A stretch of DNA of 8,067 bases, from contig JBEKDJ010000213.1 of the NCBI GenBank assembly GCA_050014415.1, positions 1-8,067 on the forward strand. The letters are read 5' to 3'. This DNA comes from JBEKDJ01 sp050014415. GTDB taxonomy: Bacteria > Desulfobacterota > BSN033 > UBA1163. How positions within the stretch are numbered: position 1 is the stretch's first letter; every line of letters begins with the position of its first letter. Made by a program: the position numbers and the translations under genes. A model generated the notes under the pieces. That model was given only the letters and a program-made list of their open reading frames with translations. It did no database searches and was not told where the DNA came from. Below are positions 1 through 6,429 of the stretch, piece by piece.

Positions 1-32
1 CTCTGCGAATTTTGCGAAGAGTTTCTATGGGA

Positions 33-176
33 TTAGGAGTTATTGCCATAATGGGGTAGCAGGGAGCGATACTGCACAAAGGATTCACAATGCCAGTATT
101 GTCGCTCAACCAGTACTTCCTGAACTCTTCGACCGGTCATTTTAGCCAAGCATACTTGATTTGAATCAGTAATCAT
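33..176 (-). CDS. possible small ORF, 47 codons, unrecognised
   Basis: An ATG-to-TAA frame on the minus strand encodes 47 residues. The composition is protein-like, with aromatic and charged residues mixed (it contains RRVQEVLVERQYWHCESF). The frame stays open upstream of the ATG to about position 225, so it could also be the degenerate end of a longer gene. No ribosome binding site or promoter is visible for it, and the plus-strand promoter of the next gene lies in its upstream region. I recognise no family. It may be a chance frame; a plus-strand frame over 2-145 is also open. Confidence 0.2.
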   Translation of the reverse strand: MITDSNQVCLAKMTGRRVQEVLVERQYWHCESFVQYRSLLPHYGNNS

Positions 177-193
177 TAGGTGGTCGATATTTC

Positions 194-222
194 TTGACAA
201 ACTATCCCCTTTTTTGTATATT
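194..222 (+). promoter_or_regulatory. sigma70-type promoter of the solute-binding protein gene
   Basis: The -35 box is a perfect TTGACA at 194-199. A 17-bp spacer separates it from the -10 box TATATT at 217-222. Transcription should start near 229, leaving a leader of roughly 40 nt before the ATG at 272. Box quality and spacing are both close to consensus, so constitutive or strong expression is likely. No operator is obvious. Confidence 0.75.
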
Positions 223-271
223 CAACCCATCCAAAAGCAAGTTCTTATCACTGAAGGAGGCATAAAGAAAA

Positions 272-1816
272 ATGAAAAAGCTCTTTACTATTACTTTATT
301 GGCAATCGTATTTACCGTCGGAATCGTTTTTAACGGTTTTGCTCAACAGAAACCAGTGAGTGGCGGCATCCTGAGAGAAGTTGCGGCCAATGGCCCGATG
401 TGTCTGAGCTACCTGCCGGCGATGGGACCCGGTGATGAAATCGCCGTCATGCCCGGTGTGGAAAGGATGATGGAGTACAACAATGCCGACAAACAGATAC
501 ATCCGCTCCTGGCCGAGAAGGTTGACGTTGACAGGATTAATAAGAAACTAACCTTCCACATAAGGAAGGGCGTCAAATTCCATGACGGTTCAGACCTAAC
601 GGCCGAAGTTGCGGCCTTCTGGTATCAACTGTATAAAGATGCCCATCGGCTGCAATTTGGAAACACGGTATCGTCAATTGAGGTTGCCGATACCTACACT
701 ATGGTCCTACATCTAACCGACTTTAATAACCAGTTCCTCGACGGTCTTGGCTGGCAGCCCATCTATTCCAAGGCTGCCTGGGACAAGGCCGGCGGTGGCG
801 ATGTTGAGAAGAGCAAAGCGTTTGCCCGGGGCAACTGCATAGGGACAGGCCCGTTCATGCTGAAAGAGTATAAGGTGGATGACCACATTACCTGGGTAAA
901 GAATCCCAATTACTGGCAGAAAGGCAAGCCCTACCTCGATGGCATTACGGTCCGTTACGTTCCCGATCCCGTGACCGCTTCAGCTATGATGCAGTCAAAA
1001 GAGGCAGACATGTGGGAAGGCCCTCCGCCCAAATACCAGGCTGAGTTAGAGAAAAAGGGCTTTATCAGGCAGAGCGGCTTCGGCCTGCCCGGCATCATCT
1101 ACATCAACAACAAGAGTCCGGATTCGAAGTTTCGGGACAAGAGAGTGCGCGAGGCTGTAGAGTACGCCCTTGACAAGCCAGCTATAGCCAAAGCCCTTGG
1201 TTATGGCTACTACACACCACTGACCATGACAGCTCCTCCTGGTGAATGGGGCTACGACCCGAATTACCCGGGCCGGCCGTACAATCCCGAAAAAGCCAAG
1301 CAACTGTTAGCCGAGGCCGGCTACCCCAACGGGCTTAAGATCAAGATGCTCATCTTGCCGACTCCGGATAGCCAAGACGCTGGTACAGCTTTCAAGCAGT
1401 ATCTCGATGCCGCTGGCTTCCAGGTTGATCTGGATGTTGCCGATTTCGGCAGGTTCTTCTCCTCGATCTGGGTGAACGGCTGGCAAGACCTGGCCGTTTT
1501 TTTGACCGGACTCGACTTCAACTACCTCGCCACCTTCTTCCGCCAGTTTGGCCCTGACCCGTTTGCCAACTACGCCAGCTTCCAGAGACCTCAGGAACTG
1601 ATCGACATGGCCAGACAGGCGTATCACGCGTACGATGAAGCCACCCAGAAAGAGTGGGCCAAGAAACTGGTCCGGTTAATGGCTGATGAATGTCTGGTGG
1701 TTCCAACGTATTTGACGCCGGCTGCGTACATCATCCAACCCTACGTTCACACCACTTTTGACAAAGAAATGATGGTAGCCAGGAAAACATATGATGAGTG
1801 GATGGATAAGCATTAA
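272..1816 (+). CDS. ABC transporter solute-binding protein, family 5 (peptide/nickel type)
   Basis: This 514-residue protein is the extracytoplasmic receptor of a family 5 ABC importer. The family delivers peptides, nickel complexes, glycosides or similar ligands to membrane permeases. Residues 1-24 are a Sec signal peptide: KK at the N-terminus, a hydrophobic core and an NGFA cleavage site before QQ. There is no lipobox cysteine, so the mature protein is probably periplasmic. SBP_bac_5 hallmarks include FHDG (103-106), GTGPF (191-195), NPNYW (211-215) and RVREAVEYALDK (291-302), followed by the usual YNPEKAKQLLAEAGY segment. The length is normal. AAGGAGG at 254-260 fixes the start. No permease or ATPase genes lie nearby, so it is an orphan receptor here. 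The ligand cannot be told from sequence, because family 5 specificities are diverse. Confidence 0.93.
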   Translation: MKKLFTITLLAIVFTVGIVFNGFAQQKPVSGGILREVAANGPMCLSYLPAMGPGDEIAVMPGVERMMEYNNADKQIHPLLAEKVDVDRINKKLTFHIRKGVKFHDGSDLTAEVAAFWYQLYKDAHRLQFGNTVSSIEVADTYTMVLHLTDFNNQFLDGLGWQPIYSKAAWDKAGGGDVEKSKAFARGNCIGTGPFMLKEYKVDDHITWVKNPNYWQKGKPYLDGITVRYVPDPVTASAMMQSKEADMWEGPPPKYQAELEKKGFIRQSGFGLPGIIYINNKSPDSKFRDKRVREAVEYALDKPAIAKALGYGYYTPLTMTAPPGEWGYDPNYPGRPYNPEKAKQLLAEAGYPNGLKIKMLILPTPDSQDAGTAFKQYLDAAGFQVDLDVADFGRFFSSIWVNGWQDLAVFLTGLDFNYLATFFRQFGPDPFANYASFQRPQELIDMARQAYHAYDEATQKEWAKKLVRLMADECLVVPTYLTPAAYIIQPYVHTTFDKEMMVARKTYDEWMDKH

Positions 1817-1856
1817 GCTCTACGCTTAGTTGAGAATTAGGTCGCTTGAGTCAGAA

Positions 1857-1909
1857 GCCGGGTGATTTACCCTCAGATGATGTTTTGAGCTGAGAACGAA
1901 TCACCTGGC
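1857..1909 (+). terminator. large imperfect hairpin downstream of the binding-protein gene
   Basis: GCCGGGTGATT at 1857-1867 pairs with AATCACCTGGC at 1899-1909, giving 11 bp with one G-T wobble. An inner CTCAG/CTGAG stem lies at 1872-1876 and 1890-1894, separated by a 4x4 internal loop. The structure begins 41 nt after the stop codon. There is no T-tract after it, so it is not a canonical intrinsic terminator. It may stabilise the 3' end of the mRNA or be a repeat remnant. Confidence 0.4.
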
Positions 1910-2461
1910 ACGTGGGTCTGCTGGCACTTGTACAGAGCGGTAATTTCGGCACAGTGCTTGATCTTCCCAGAACCCTCTGACACAGAACCTTCCGTACATC
2001 CTCTTGGAGCTCATATCCCACATGATTTCCCTGATAAGGATGAATCGAAAGGCGAAGTGGCTGCCAATCCTCAACAAACGAGGGCGCAACATATTAAGAA
2101 TACAAGACCCTTCACTTGTCACTGGAATTCATGAGAATCGCTTTTCCCCTTGACAAAGTTTCCCAATAATTTTTTACGGTAATCACATTCATTTTTCGTG
2201 ATCATGTTCATGCATCTTGTAGTGCGAAACCTTATCAACTCTCGACAAGAATCGGGACGTTCCACTGCCGAAATCGATCAAACCCGCGAACAGTCTATAA
2301 GTACCCAGTACCTGGATTATTGCCGAAATGCAGTGTCTTTAGGATATCTCCAAGAAGGCTGAGCTACAGAGATTTCTCAGGGAGGGAGTCATTACTAGAC
2401 TAGGCAAGGAGTCAAAACAGCTACTTTCCTTAAGCATCCTGGCGTTTGGGACTTAAAGGTC

Positions 2462-2520
2462 AGACCCCCGCCTAAGGCGAAGGTACCTTCCATAATGATT
2501 TACCTCGATATTCGGGGTCT
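2462..2520. repeat. cluster of palindromes flanked by an AGACCCC/GGGGTCT inverted repeat
   Basis: An 11-nt palindrome CGCCTAAGGCG (2469-2479) is followed directly by a perfect 12-bp palindrome GAAGGTACCTTC (2479-2490), the two sharing one base. They are bracketed by AGACCCCCG (2462-2470) and CGGGGTCT (2513-2520), which are complementary except for one extra C. The arrangement resembles a mobile-repeat end or a REP-like unit. No transposase belonging to it is visible here, so its nature is inferred. Confidence 0.4.
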
Positions 2521-2620
2521 CAGATTTTATCCCCTGATTCCTTCTACGCACACGGCGATTACCCGATGGATTAAAGGAGGATTTCGAAGCCACGCTGGGT
2601 GACTCCGATGGTTGCGATTT

Positions 2621-2673
2621 CTGCTATCAACGTTGCGTTTTTAAAGGCCCAAAAAGCTACGATTTGAAGATCA
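2621..2673. repeat. 53-bp direct repeat, copy 1
   Basis: This segment matches 5060-5112 in the same orientation at 52 of 53 positions. The only difference is A at 2662 versus G at 5101. A further shared 13-mer (TGGCAAGATATCC, at 2713-2725 here) lies at nearly the same distance (offset 92 versus 91), so the homology once extended to about 105 bp. Read on the minus strand, both copies encode VAFWAFKNATLIA. Confidence 0.85.
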
Positions 2674-2856
2674 TATACGCTCTCGCCTAAGTCTTTTATC
2701 AGGTGCGGAAGCTGGCAAGATATCCTCGGTTTTATGGGGGGCCAAAACCACCCTCAACGAATTGGAAGGTAGCCTCGTTGAGTACTTCCTGAAAGTGTGA
2801 TTTTCGGATCTCACCGAACAATGCAAGGTTTCGATTGATAACCGATAAGTAAATTA

Positions 2857-2877
2857 CCCCGCAGCAGAGCTGCGGGG
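2857..2877. repeat. IS200-type end hairpin, downstream of tnpA
   Basis: CCCCGCAGC (2857-2865) and GCTGCGGGG (2869-2877) form a perfect 9-bp stem with an AGA loop. It sits 2 nt beyond the tnpA stop codon. Subterminal hairpins like this are the recognition structures of single-strand HUH transposases. It could also slow or end transcription. Confidence 0.75.
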
Positions 2878-2879
2878 CA

Positions 2880-3302
2880 TTAAAATTCAAAACTTAATTG
2901 CTCTTGCTGCTGATACTTTATATAACGACGTATGACTTCAGAGGTAACCTTGTCTCCAACAGACCGAACAAAATACCCATCACTCCATAATTCTCCACCC
3001 CAAAGCTGTTTCTTTACGTCGGGAAACTGCTTAAACACCATCTTTGCCGAGATACTCTTGATAATCTGAACAATCCCTGCTGGAGAATACCGAGGAGGTG
3101 CAGACAAAAACAAATGAACATGATCATCCTTCACCTCCATCGTATCTACCTCAAACTCATACCTCTCAGCTATCTCCGTGAAAACCTCTGTGATCCTTTT
3201 CGCCAGATCCCCCTTCAAAATCATCTTACGGTATTTGGGGACCCATACCATATGATATTTCAAATCATAGACCGCATGGCTTGTTCTTTTTATCGGGCTC
3301 AT
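2880..3302 (-). CDS. tnpA: IS200/IS605-family Y1 HUH transposase TnpA
   Basis: TnpA cuts and rejoins single-stranded DNA at the element ends, using a tyrosine nucleophile and an HUH metal site. From the chosen start, the 140-residue protein carries the HVH motif at 61-63 (DDHVHLF) and the GYFVRSVG segment at 109-116. Tyr127 lies in RRYIKYQ, the position of the catalytic tyrosine in this family. The N-terminus HAVYDLKYHMVWVPKYRK is typical. An in-frame ATG at 3347 would add 15 residues, but it abuts the hairpin and the extension is not family-like, so I prefer the ATG at 3302. Neither start has a good Shine-Dalgarno sequence, which fits the low translation usual for IS200 elements. The gene is complete and has no frameshift. 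Confidence 0.92.
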   Translation of the reverse strand: MSPIKRTSHAVYDLKYHMVWVPKYRKMILKGDLAKRITEVFTEIAERYEFEVDTMEVKDDHVHLFLSAPPRYSPAGIVQIIKSISAKMVFKQFPDVKKQLWGGELWSDGYFVRSVGDKVTSEVIRRYIKYQQQEQLSFEF

Positions 3303-3347
3303 GCAGTACTTATAGCATGTTTTTTCGCTTCGCGAACCTGTTTTCAT

Positions 3348-3368
3348 CCGCCCAGCAGAGCTGGGCGG
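3348..3368. repeat. IS200-type end hairpin, upstream of tnpA
   Basis: CCGCCCAGC (3348-3356) and GCTGGGCGG (3360-3368) form a perfect 9-bp stem with an AGA loop. The inner CAGCAGAGCTG core is identical to the hairpin at the other end, while the outer base pairs differ in a compensatory way. Confidence 0.75.
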
Positions 3369-3479
3369 TATTCAACAGGTATTTTTTATAAATCCCCCCA
3401 AAAGAATCTTGTTGTAAAACAAATGAGAGGAAATGAGGTCCGAAATACAGTCTTTTCATCTTCAACTAATTTGTTGAAA

Positions 3480-4565
3480 CTATCTCAGAGCCCCAACCCT
3501 AGTGTGTTTCATCATCCATTTTAATGTTTCCGTGGGCTGGTAATAATGGGCCATGGTATAAAAACACGTTGATAGGCAACGGTCATTACATCTCTTCTTC
3601 ACATCTGCTAATTCCCCCTGATCAAACTTCGGATTCCAGATCGTTCCCCAATCATGATCAAACGTGATCAAGTCAAAGCATGGCGAAAGCGTGCCATCAG
3701 GCCGAATCAACATGCCATTATGTCCTGCCCGGCAACTCCATTGCACCGATTTGTGCCGCATCAAATCCTTCATTGCCTCTAAATGCGAAATAGAATTCAC
3801 CATCGTGTACCCCTGGCGGTTTTTCTGAATAATCCAATCCAGCAACGCATCAACTTCTTCGTATTGCTCCGGCTTGATATACAACCCATCGGCTTTATGC
3901 TTATAATGGTTGATGCCAACAATTGATTGGGGCGACTCATTAATATGATAATCCGTTCCGATCCCATTGTCATGGGCAATTTCAGTCAGCAGCTTGACAT
4001 CTTTGATGTTTTGGCTCGTGATGTTCATATTAAAAAACAGAATGTACCCATATTTTTCCTGCTGCTGGACTAAATACCGAAACTGGGGCTCTATTGGCAT
4101 CAATGCCTTTGGCAACCCTGGTTTGGGTTCAATACAGTCAACTGCAAGATTGATGGCGGCCACATCAGCCTTGCCAATCTCGTCACTAAACTCTTTCGTC
4201 AGCAGATACCCATTAGTGGGAAGATACATAAAAAACCCCTGGCTGCTTCCATAGCGAATCACTTCCAGAATAAAATCCTTACTGATCAGCGGTTCGCCAC
4301 CCATGATTGGAATCACCCGACAACCGAGTGTTTTGAGCCAGTCAACCGAACTTTTGGCGGTCTCAAGCGACATTCGTTCGCCTTTATTATCAAATTGATA
4401 ACAATAATGGCAATCGATATTGCACTTCCAATCTGTAAAGAGATAGGAAATCACCGGTCGCAGTTTAGAACTGTACACCTGCGACTGGACATACGGAATA
4501 ATCCATTTATTAAACGCCCTTACCCCATTTTTAACTTTGTATTTCGCCAATAGTGATCTGCTCAT
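3480..4565 (-). CDS. radical SAM protein with SPASM-like auxiliary cluster region
   Basis: This 361-residue enzyme should reduce S-adenosylmethionine to a 5'-deoxyadenosyl radical with a [4Fe-4S] cluster. The cluster-binding CxxxCxxC is at residues 48-55 (CNIDCHYC), preceded by a beta-strand start. The GGEP SAM-contact motif is at 89-92. The C-terminal part has C278, then G291-x4-C296, then C326, C330 and C334. The first part fits the C-x(9-15)-G-x4-C start of SPASM/twitch auxiliary clusters; the rest is a shortened set. The overall plan is loosely like HpnH and peptide- or cofactor-modifying radical SAM proteins, but no substrate can be assigned. The start is supported by AAGGAGGG 11 nt upstream. 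No precursor peptide gene was seen next to it. It lies between an IS and an intron remnant, which hints at mobility. Confidence 0.88.
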   Translation of the reverse strand: MSRSLLAKYKVKNGVRAFNKWIIPYVQSQVYSSKLRPVISYLFTDWKCNIDCHYCYQFDNKGERMSLETAKSSVDWLKTLGCRVIPIMGGEPLISKDFILEVIRYGSSQGFFMYLPTNGYLLTKEFSDEIGKADVAAINLAVDCIEPKPGLPKALMPIEPQFRYLVQQQEKYGYILFFNMNITSQNIKDVKLLTEIAHDNGIGTDYHINESPQSIVGINHYKHKADGLYIKPEQYEEVDALLDWIIQKNRQGYTMVNSISHLEAMKDLMRHKSVQWSCRAGHNGMLIRPDGTLSPCFDLITFDHDWGTIWNPKFDQGELADVKKRCNDRCLSTCFYTMAHYYQPTETLKWMMKHTRVGALR

Positions 4566-4677
4566 AATTTTGCAAACCCTCCTTCAGCGTCCTACTCATC
4601 ACGGAAACCACTGCACTAATCTCCGTCAGGAATGTATATTTCTAACAATAATCATTATCTCATAAAAATATCTTAAA

Positions 4678-5059
4678 GTGAAGAGTTGTAGGGCATGCCG
4701 TATAAAACGTATGACTTGTCGGTTAAAGTCCGACTGTGGGAGTTCGGCAGTTCGCCTACGTAGCTTGAGGGAGGCGTAAGGGATAACCTGAAGCACTAAG
4801 TTCCCTGACAAAGCCTCAACAAGGGAGTTGAGTAAACCTGCGGGTTGCAGCGTAAGCGAACCTGGATGTAGCCTCGAAATTCACAATGGAGCTGTCATCG
4901 CTCTCCTACAAAGGGAAAGACTGGAGCACCTATCCTAACGAAAACTACCACAACCGATTGATGGACTCCCGGGGCACCAGGGGTGACACAAAGAAAGGTA
5001 GACAGAGGCGGTAACCGAGAAGGACGAGTTCGAACTCCCCTCTTCAGAAGGCTCGATAG
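4678..5059 (+). mobile_element. probable group II intron 5' fragment (domain I), no reverse transcriptase
   Basis: The stretch has no credible ORF but is rich in local stems. Examples are GTCGG/CCGAC (4718-4722 with 4730-4734), CTCAAC/GTTGAG (4815-4820 with 4827-4832) and CTGC/GCAG (4838-4841 with 4847-4850). GTGAAG at 4678 could be the intron 5' end, since the family consensus begins GTGYG. Phrases such as AACCTGCGGGTTGCAGCG and GATGTAGCCTCGAAA look to me like bacterial group II intron domain I. The assignment rests on recall and was not checked. No intron-encoded protein, domain V or domain VI follows. The sequence gives way to the 53-bp repeat at 5060, so it appears truncated. It could instead be another large structured RNA. 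Confidence 0.5.
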
Positions 5060-5112
5060 CTGCTATCAACGTTGCGTTTTTAAAGGCCCAAAAAGCTACG
5101 GTTTGAAGATCA
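5060..5112. repeat. 53-bp direct repeat, copy 2
   Basis: This is the partner of 2621-2673, with one mismatch and the same orientation. The shared TGGCAAGATATCC lies at 5151-5163. The copy begins exactly where the intron-like sequence stops. On the minus strand, a 73-codon frame (4935-5156) runs through the repeat, reads VAFWAFKNATLIAAI and continues into the intron-like region. That frame is probably not a gene. Confidence 0.85.
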
Positions 5113-5238
5113 GATAGAAACATTTCCTTCTTCTTTTCGATGGGTTGTATTGGCAAGATATCCGCAGGTAAGAGTTTAGAATTGTCCGCCCTACCTTATT
5201 TGTTTCTTCCTCACCTCACTATATTTTCCATGCCTTGC

Positions 5239-5257
5239 AGATTTCACTGAGAAATCT
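5239..5257. other. small hairpin in otherwise featureless spacer
   Basis: AGATTTC and GAAATCT form a perfect 7-bp stem around a 5-nt loop. No T-tract follows on either strand. The surrounding 5164-5431 spacer shows no ORF or other structure I can support. Confidence 0.25.
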
Positions 5258-5431
5258 AAGCTGAATTTGGAACCCACGTTGTCCCGATGGACATTCTGTA
5301 TACTCTATTCCCCGATGAACTGCATTCGCTTCGTGATAGATTATTTTTTGTCTTAATTCAAGAAGGCGTCAGGAGCCATTAGCAGAGCTACAGATACCGC
5401 TATCCCTATTTTCGCTATTCTTCATTCAAAA

Positions 5432-6184
5432 CTACACCGTAATCGTTTCCTCATCTCTCAATACTCTAAGGTTATTGATCTTAAGCCTGCTGAGTTCGGT
5501 TTCGATGGTCTTGAAATATTGGGGCTTCAGGTGGGAGACACAGATCTTTTCAGGGGTATATTTTATTTTTAAGATCTCTTTTTTTAACAATTGGGGTGTT
5601 AGATGCCCTGTTTTTAATGCAGTCTCCTCCATTCGGTTGGGAAAGGTAACTTCTATAATGAGGCAGTGAATCTCCTTCCTTTCCAAATTCTTCCATGTTT
5701 CAGCAGATGGTCCTGTATCGCCAGTATAAAAGAAGCATCTCTTTTTCTTGTTTTCAACCAGGTATCCCACCGCGGGAACTGAATGATTAACTCTAACAGG
5801 TGAGATTGTATATTGGCCTATTTTTATCGGTTGTCCAGTCTTTAGTTCTATGAGTTTCAAAGTCCCCTTTAGAGCAAAGTCGGGCCACACCAAACTGTTC
5901 AATAGATTTTTTTTAATTCTATTAATTATGGGTGAAATGCTGAAAACGTTAACTTTATGTCGTTTATTCCGAATGGCAATATTGTCAGCCAAAAAAGGGA
6001 TCCCTTTTACATGATCCAGGTGGGCATGCGTAATGAAGATATTTTCTATTTTTAGCTGACTTTTTTCATTAAGAACGTTGGTTATGCTCCCCGCATCAAA
6101 TAAGATCCTACCGTCCACTAAAAAGCACGAAAGATTGTTGCCGGGAAACTCAGCACCCGAACAACCCAGGACCTTGATTTTCAT
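5432..6184 (-). CDS. MBL-fold metallohydrolase, class II cyclic-nucleotide phosphodiesterase-like
   Basis: This 250-residue cytoplasmic protein carries the full metal set of the metallo-beta-lactamase fold. HAHLDH is at 53-58, His134 is in VNHSVP, Asp156 is in TGDTGP, and further histidines occur at 194 (GHLTPQ) and 218 (VSHLKPQ). The HAHLDH motif with late GHLTP and SHLKP resembles class II 3',5'-cyclic-nucleotide phosphodiesterases (yeast PDE1 / CpdP group). The related RNase Z-like hydrolases are the main alternative. Substrate is therefore an inference, helped by the cNMP-binding and probable cyclase genes next door. AAGGAG 6 nt before the ATG at 6184 fixes the start. The gene is divergent from that operon and has its own promoter (6232-6260). 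Its AT content is somewhat higher than that of the neighbouring genes. Confidence 0.85.
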   Translation of the reverse strand: MKIKVLGCSGAEFPGNNLSCFLVDGRILFDAGSITNVLNEKSQLKIENIFITHAHLDHVKGIPFLADNIAIRNKRHKVNVFSISPIINRIKKNLLNSLVWPDFALKGTLKLIELKTGQPIKIGQYTISPVRVNHSVPAVGYLVENKKKRCFFYTGDTGPSAETWKNLERKEIHCLIIEVTFPNRMEETALKTGHLTPQLLKKEILKIKYTPEKICVSHLKPQYFKTIETELSRLKINNLRVLRDEETITV

Positions 6185-6220
6185 ATCGAACTCCTTCCTC
6201 CCTCCCTGCCAGAAAGACTC

Positions 6221-6232
6221 GTTTACGTAAAC
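6221..6232. promoter_or_regulatory. perfect 12-bp palindrome, candidate operator
   Basis: GTTTACGTAAAC is its own reverse complement. It touches the -10 box of the minus-strand promoter and covers the expected transcription start, a classic repressor position. Near-identical direct decamers AGAAAGACTC (6211-6220) and AGAAAGTCTC (6240-6249) flank it. No regulator gene is visible to pair with it. Confidence 0.45.
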
Positions 6233-6260
6233 CTATAGGAGAAAGTCTCATTATTGTCAA
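6232..6260 (-). promoter_or_regulatory. sigma70-type promoter of the PDE-like MBL gene
   Basis: On the minus strand TTGACA (complement of 6255-6260) is followed after exactly 17 bp by TATAGG (complement of 6232-6237). The -35 box is perfect and the spacing optimal. The leader to the ATG at 6184 would be about 40 nt. Confidence 0.65.
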
Positions 6261-6335
6261 TTAGAATTTTTCAAGTAAAATTTTTGTTGACTTTCTTGAC
6301 GAAAATTAGTAGCTTTTTAACGACACCAAAGCATA

Positions 6336-6341
6336 TACAAT
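6336..6341 (+). promoter_or_regulatory. weak candidate -10 box for the cNMP operon
   Basis: TACAAT is a good -10 match, but no clear -35 box lies 16 to 18 bp upstream. Transcription from near 6348 would give a leader of about 220 nt that contains the hairpins and mini-ORF at 6380-6463. TTGACT (6287-6292) and TTGACG (6296-6301) upstream have no well-spaced -10 partner. Confidence 0.25.
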
Positions 6342-6379
6342 ATATCCCCTTCCTTACTATAAATCAAAAAAGAACCTCA

Positions 6380-6419
6380 ACCTTTTGGAGTTGAAGATGA
6401 AATGGGATTGCCAAAAGGT
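6380..6419 (+). promoter_or_regulatory. leader hairpin A
   Basis: ACCTTTTGG (6380-6388) pairs perfectly with CCAAAAGGT (6411-6419). The 22-nt loop contains the ribosome binding site and start codon of the possible leader peptide. The CAAAAGG arm could instead pair with CCTTTTG at 6451-6457 in hairpin B, so the two hairpins could exclude each other. Confidence 0.4.
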
Positions 6420-6429
6420 ACCTGCATAA
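6397..6429 (+). CDS. possible 10-residue leader peptide
   Basis: ATG to TAA encodes MKWDCQKVPA. GGAG at 6387-6390 lies 6 nt before the ATG. The coding region runs through the 3' arm of hairpin A and ends on the first bases of hairpin B, so a translating ribosome would open A and touch B. No single amino acid is enriched, so the signal it would sense is unclear. It may be a chance ORF. Confidence 0.3.
   Translation: MKWDCQKVPA

Larger units (their letters stand above)
1817..2856. other. about 1 kb with no convincing gene; degenerate repeat-rich DNA
   Basis: Short open frames exist on both strands (1901-2122 minus, 1928-2134 plus), but they overlap each other, lack ribosome binding sites and resemble no family I know. 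On the minus strand, between about 2453 and 2754, two overlapping frames without start codons stay open for about 40 to 60 codons each. They read in a protein-like way but are broken by stops at 2571-2573 and 2754-2756. The stretch may therefore be a decayed gene or a repeat family with coding-like structure. The identifiable pieces are listed separately: the 1857-1909 hairpin, the palindromes at 2462-2520 and the 53-bp repeat at 2621-2673. Confidence 0.5.
2857..3368 (-). mobile_element. IS200/IS605-family insertion sequence, tnpA only
   Basis: The element consists of one Y1 HUH transposase gene between two 9-bp, AGA-loop hairpins (2857-2877 and 3348-3368). That is the expected IS200-like architecture, without inverted terminal repeats or a tnpB gene. 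The coordinates given are only the outer edges of the hairpins. The true cleavage sites lie some nucleotides outside and could not be fixed. tnpA is intact, so the element may still be mobile. Confidence 0.8.

Noticed and set aside
1046..1627. Minus-strand open frames of 85 and 106 codons opposite the solute-binding protein gene
   Set aside because: They lie wholly inside a well-supported gene, have no ribosome binding site and resemble no protein family.
1901..2134. Overlapping frames of 73 (minus) and 68 (plus) codons
   Set aside because: They oppose each other over the same bases, lack ribosome binding sites, and neither reads like a known protein.
2150..2178. Possible promoter: TTGACA at 2150-2155
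   Set aside because: The -10 at 17-bp spacing (TTTACG) is poor and no gene follows downstream on that strand.
2571..2620. tRNA-like GGCTTCGAAATCC phrase on the minus strand
   Set aside because: No acceptor, D-arm or anticodon stem could be folded around it.
3114..3524. Plus-strand 136-codon frame
   Set aside because: It runs antisense through tnpA and the IS end hairpin, has no family signature and no ribosome binding site.
3480..4565. Assigning the radical SAM protein as HpnH (hopanoid side-chain enzyme)
   Set aside because: Only the general plan and the C-terminal cysteines are similar; the N-terminus and length differ and no hopanoid genes are nearby.
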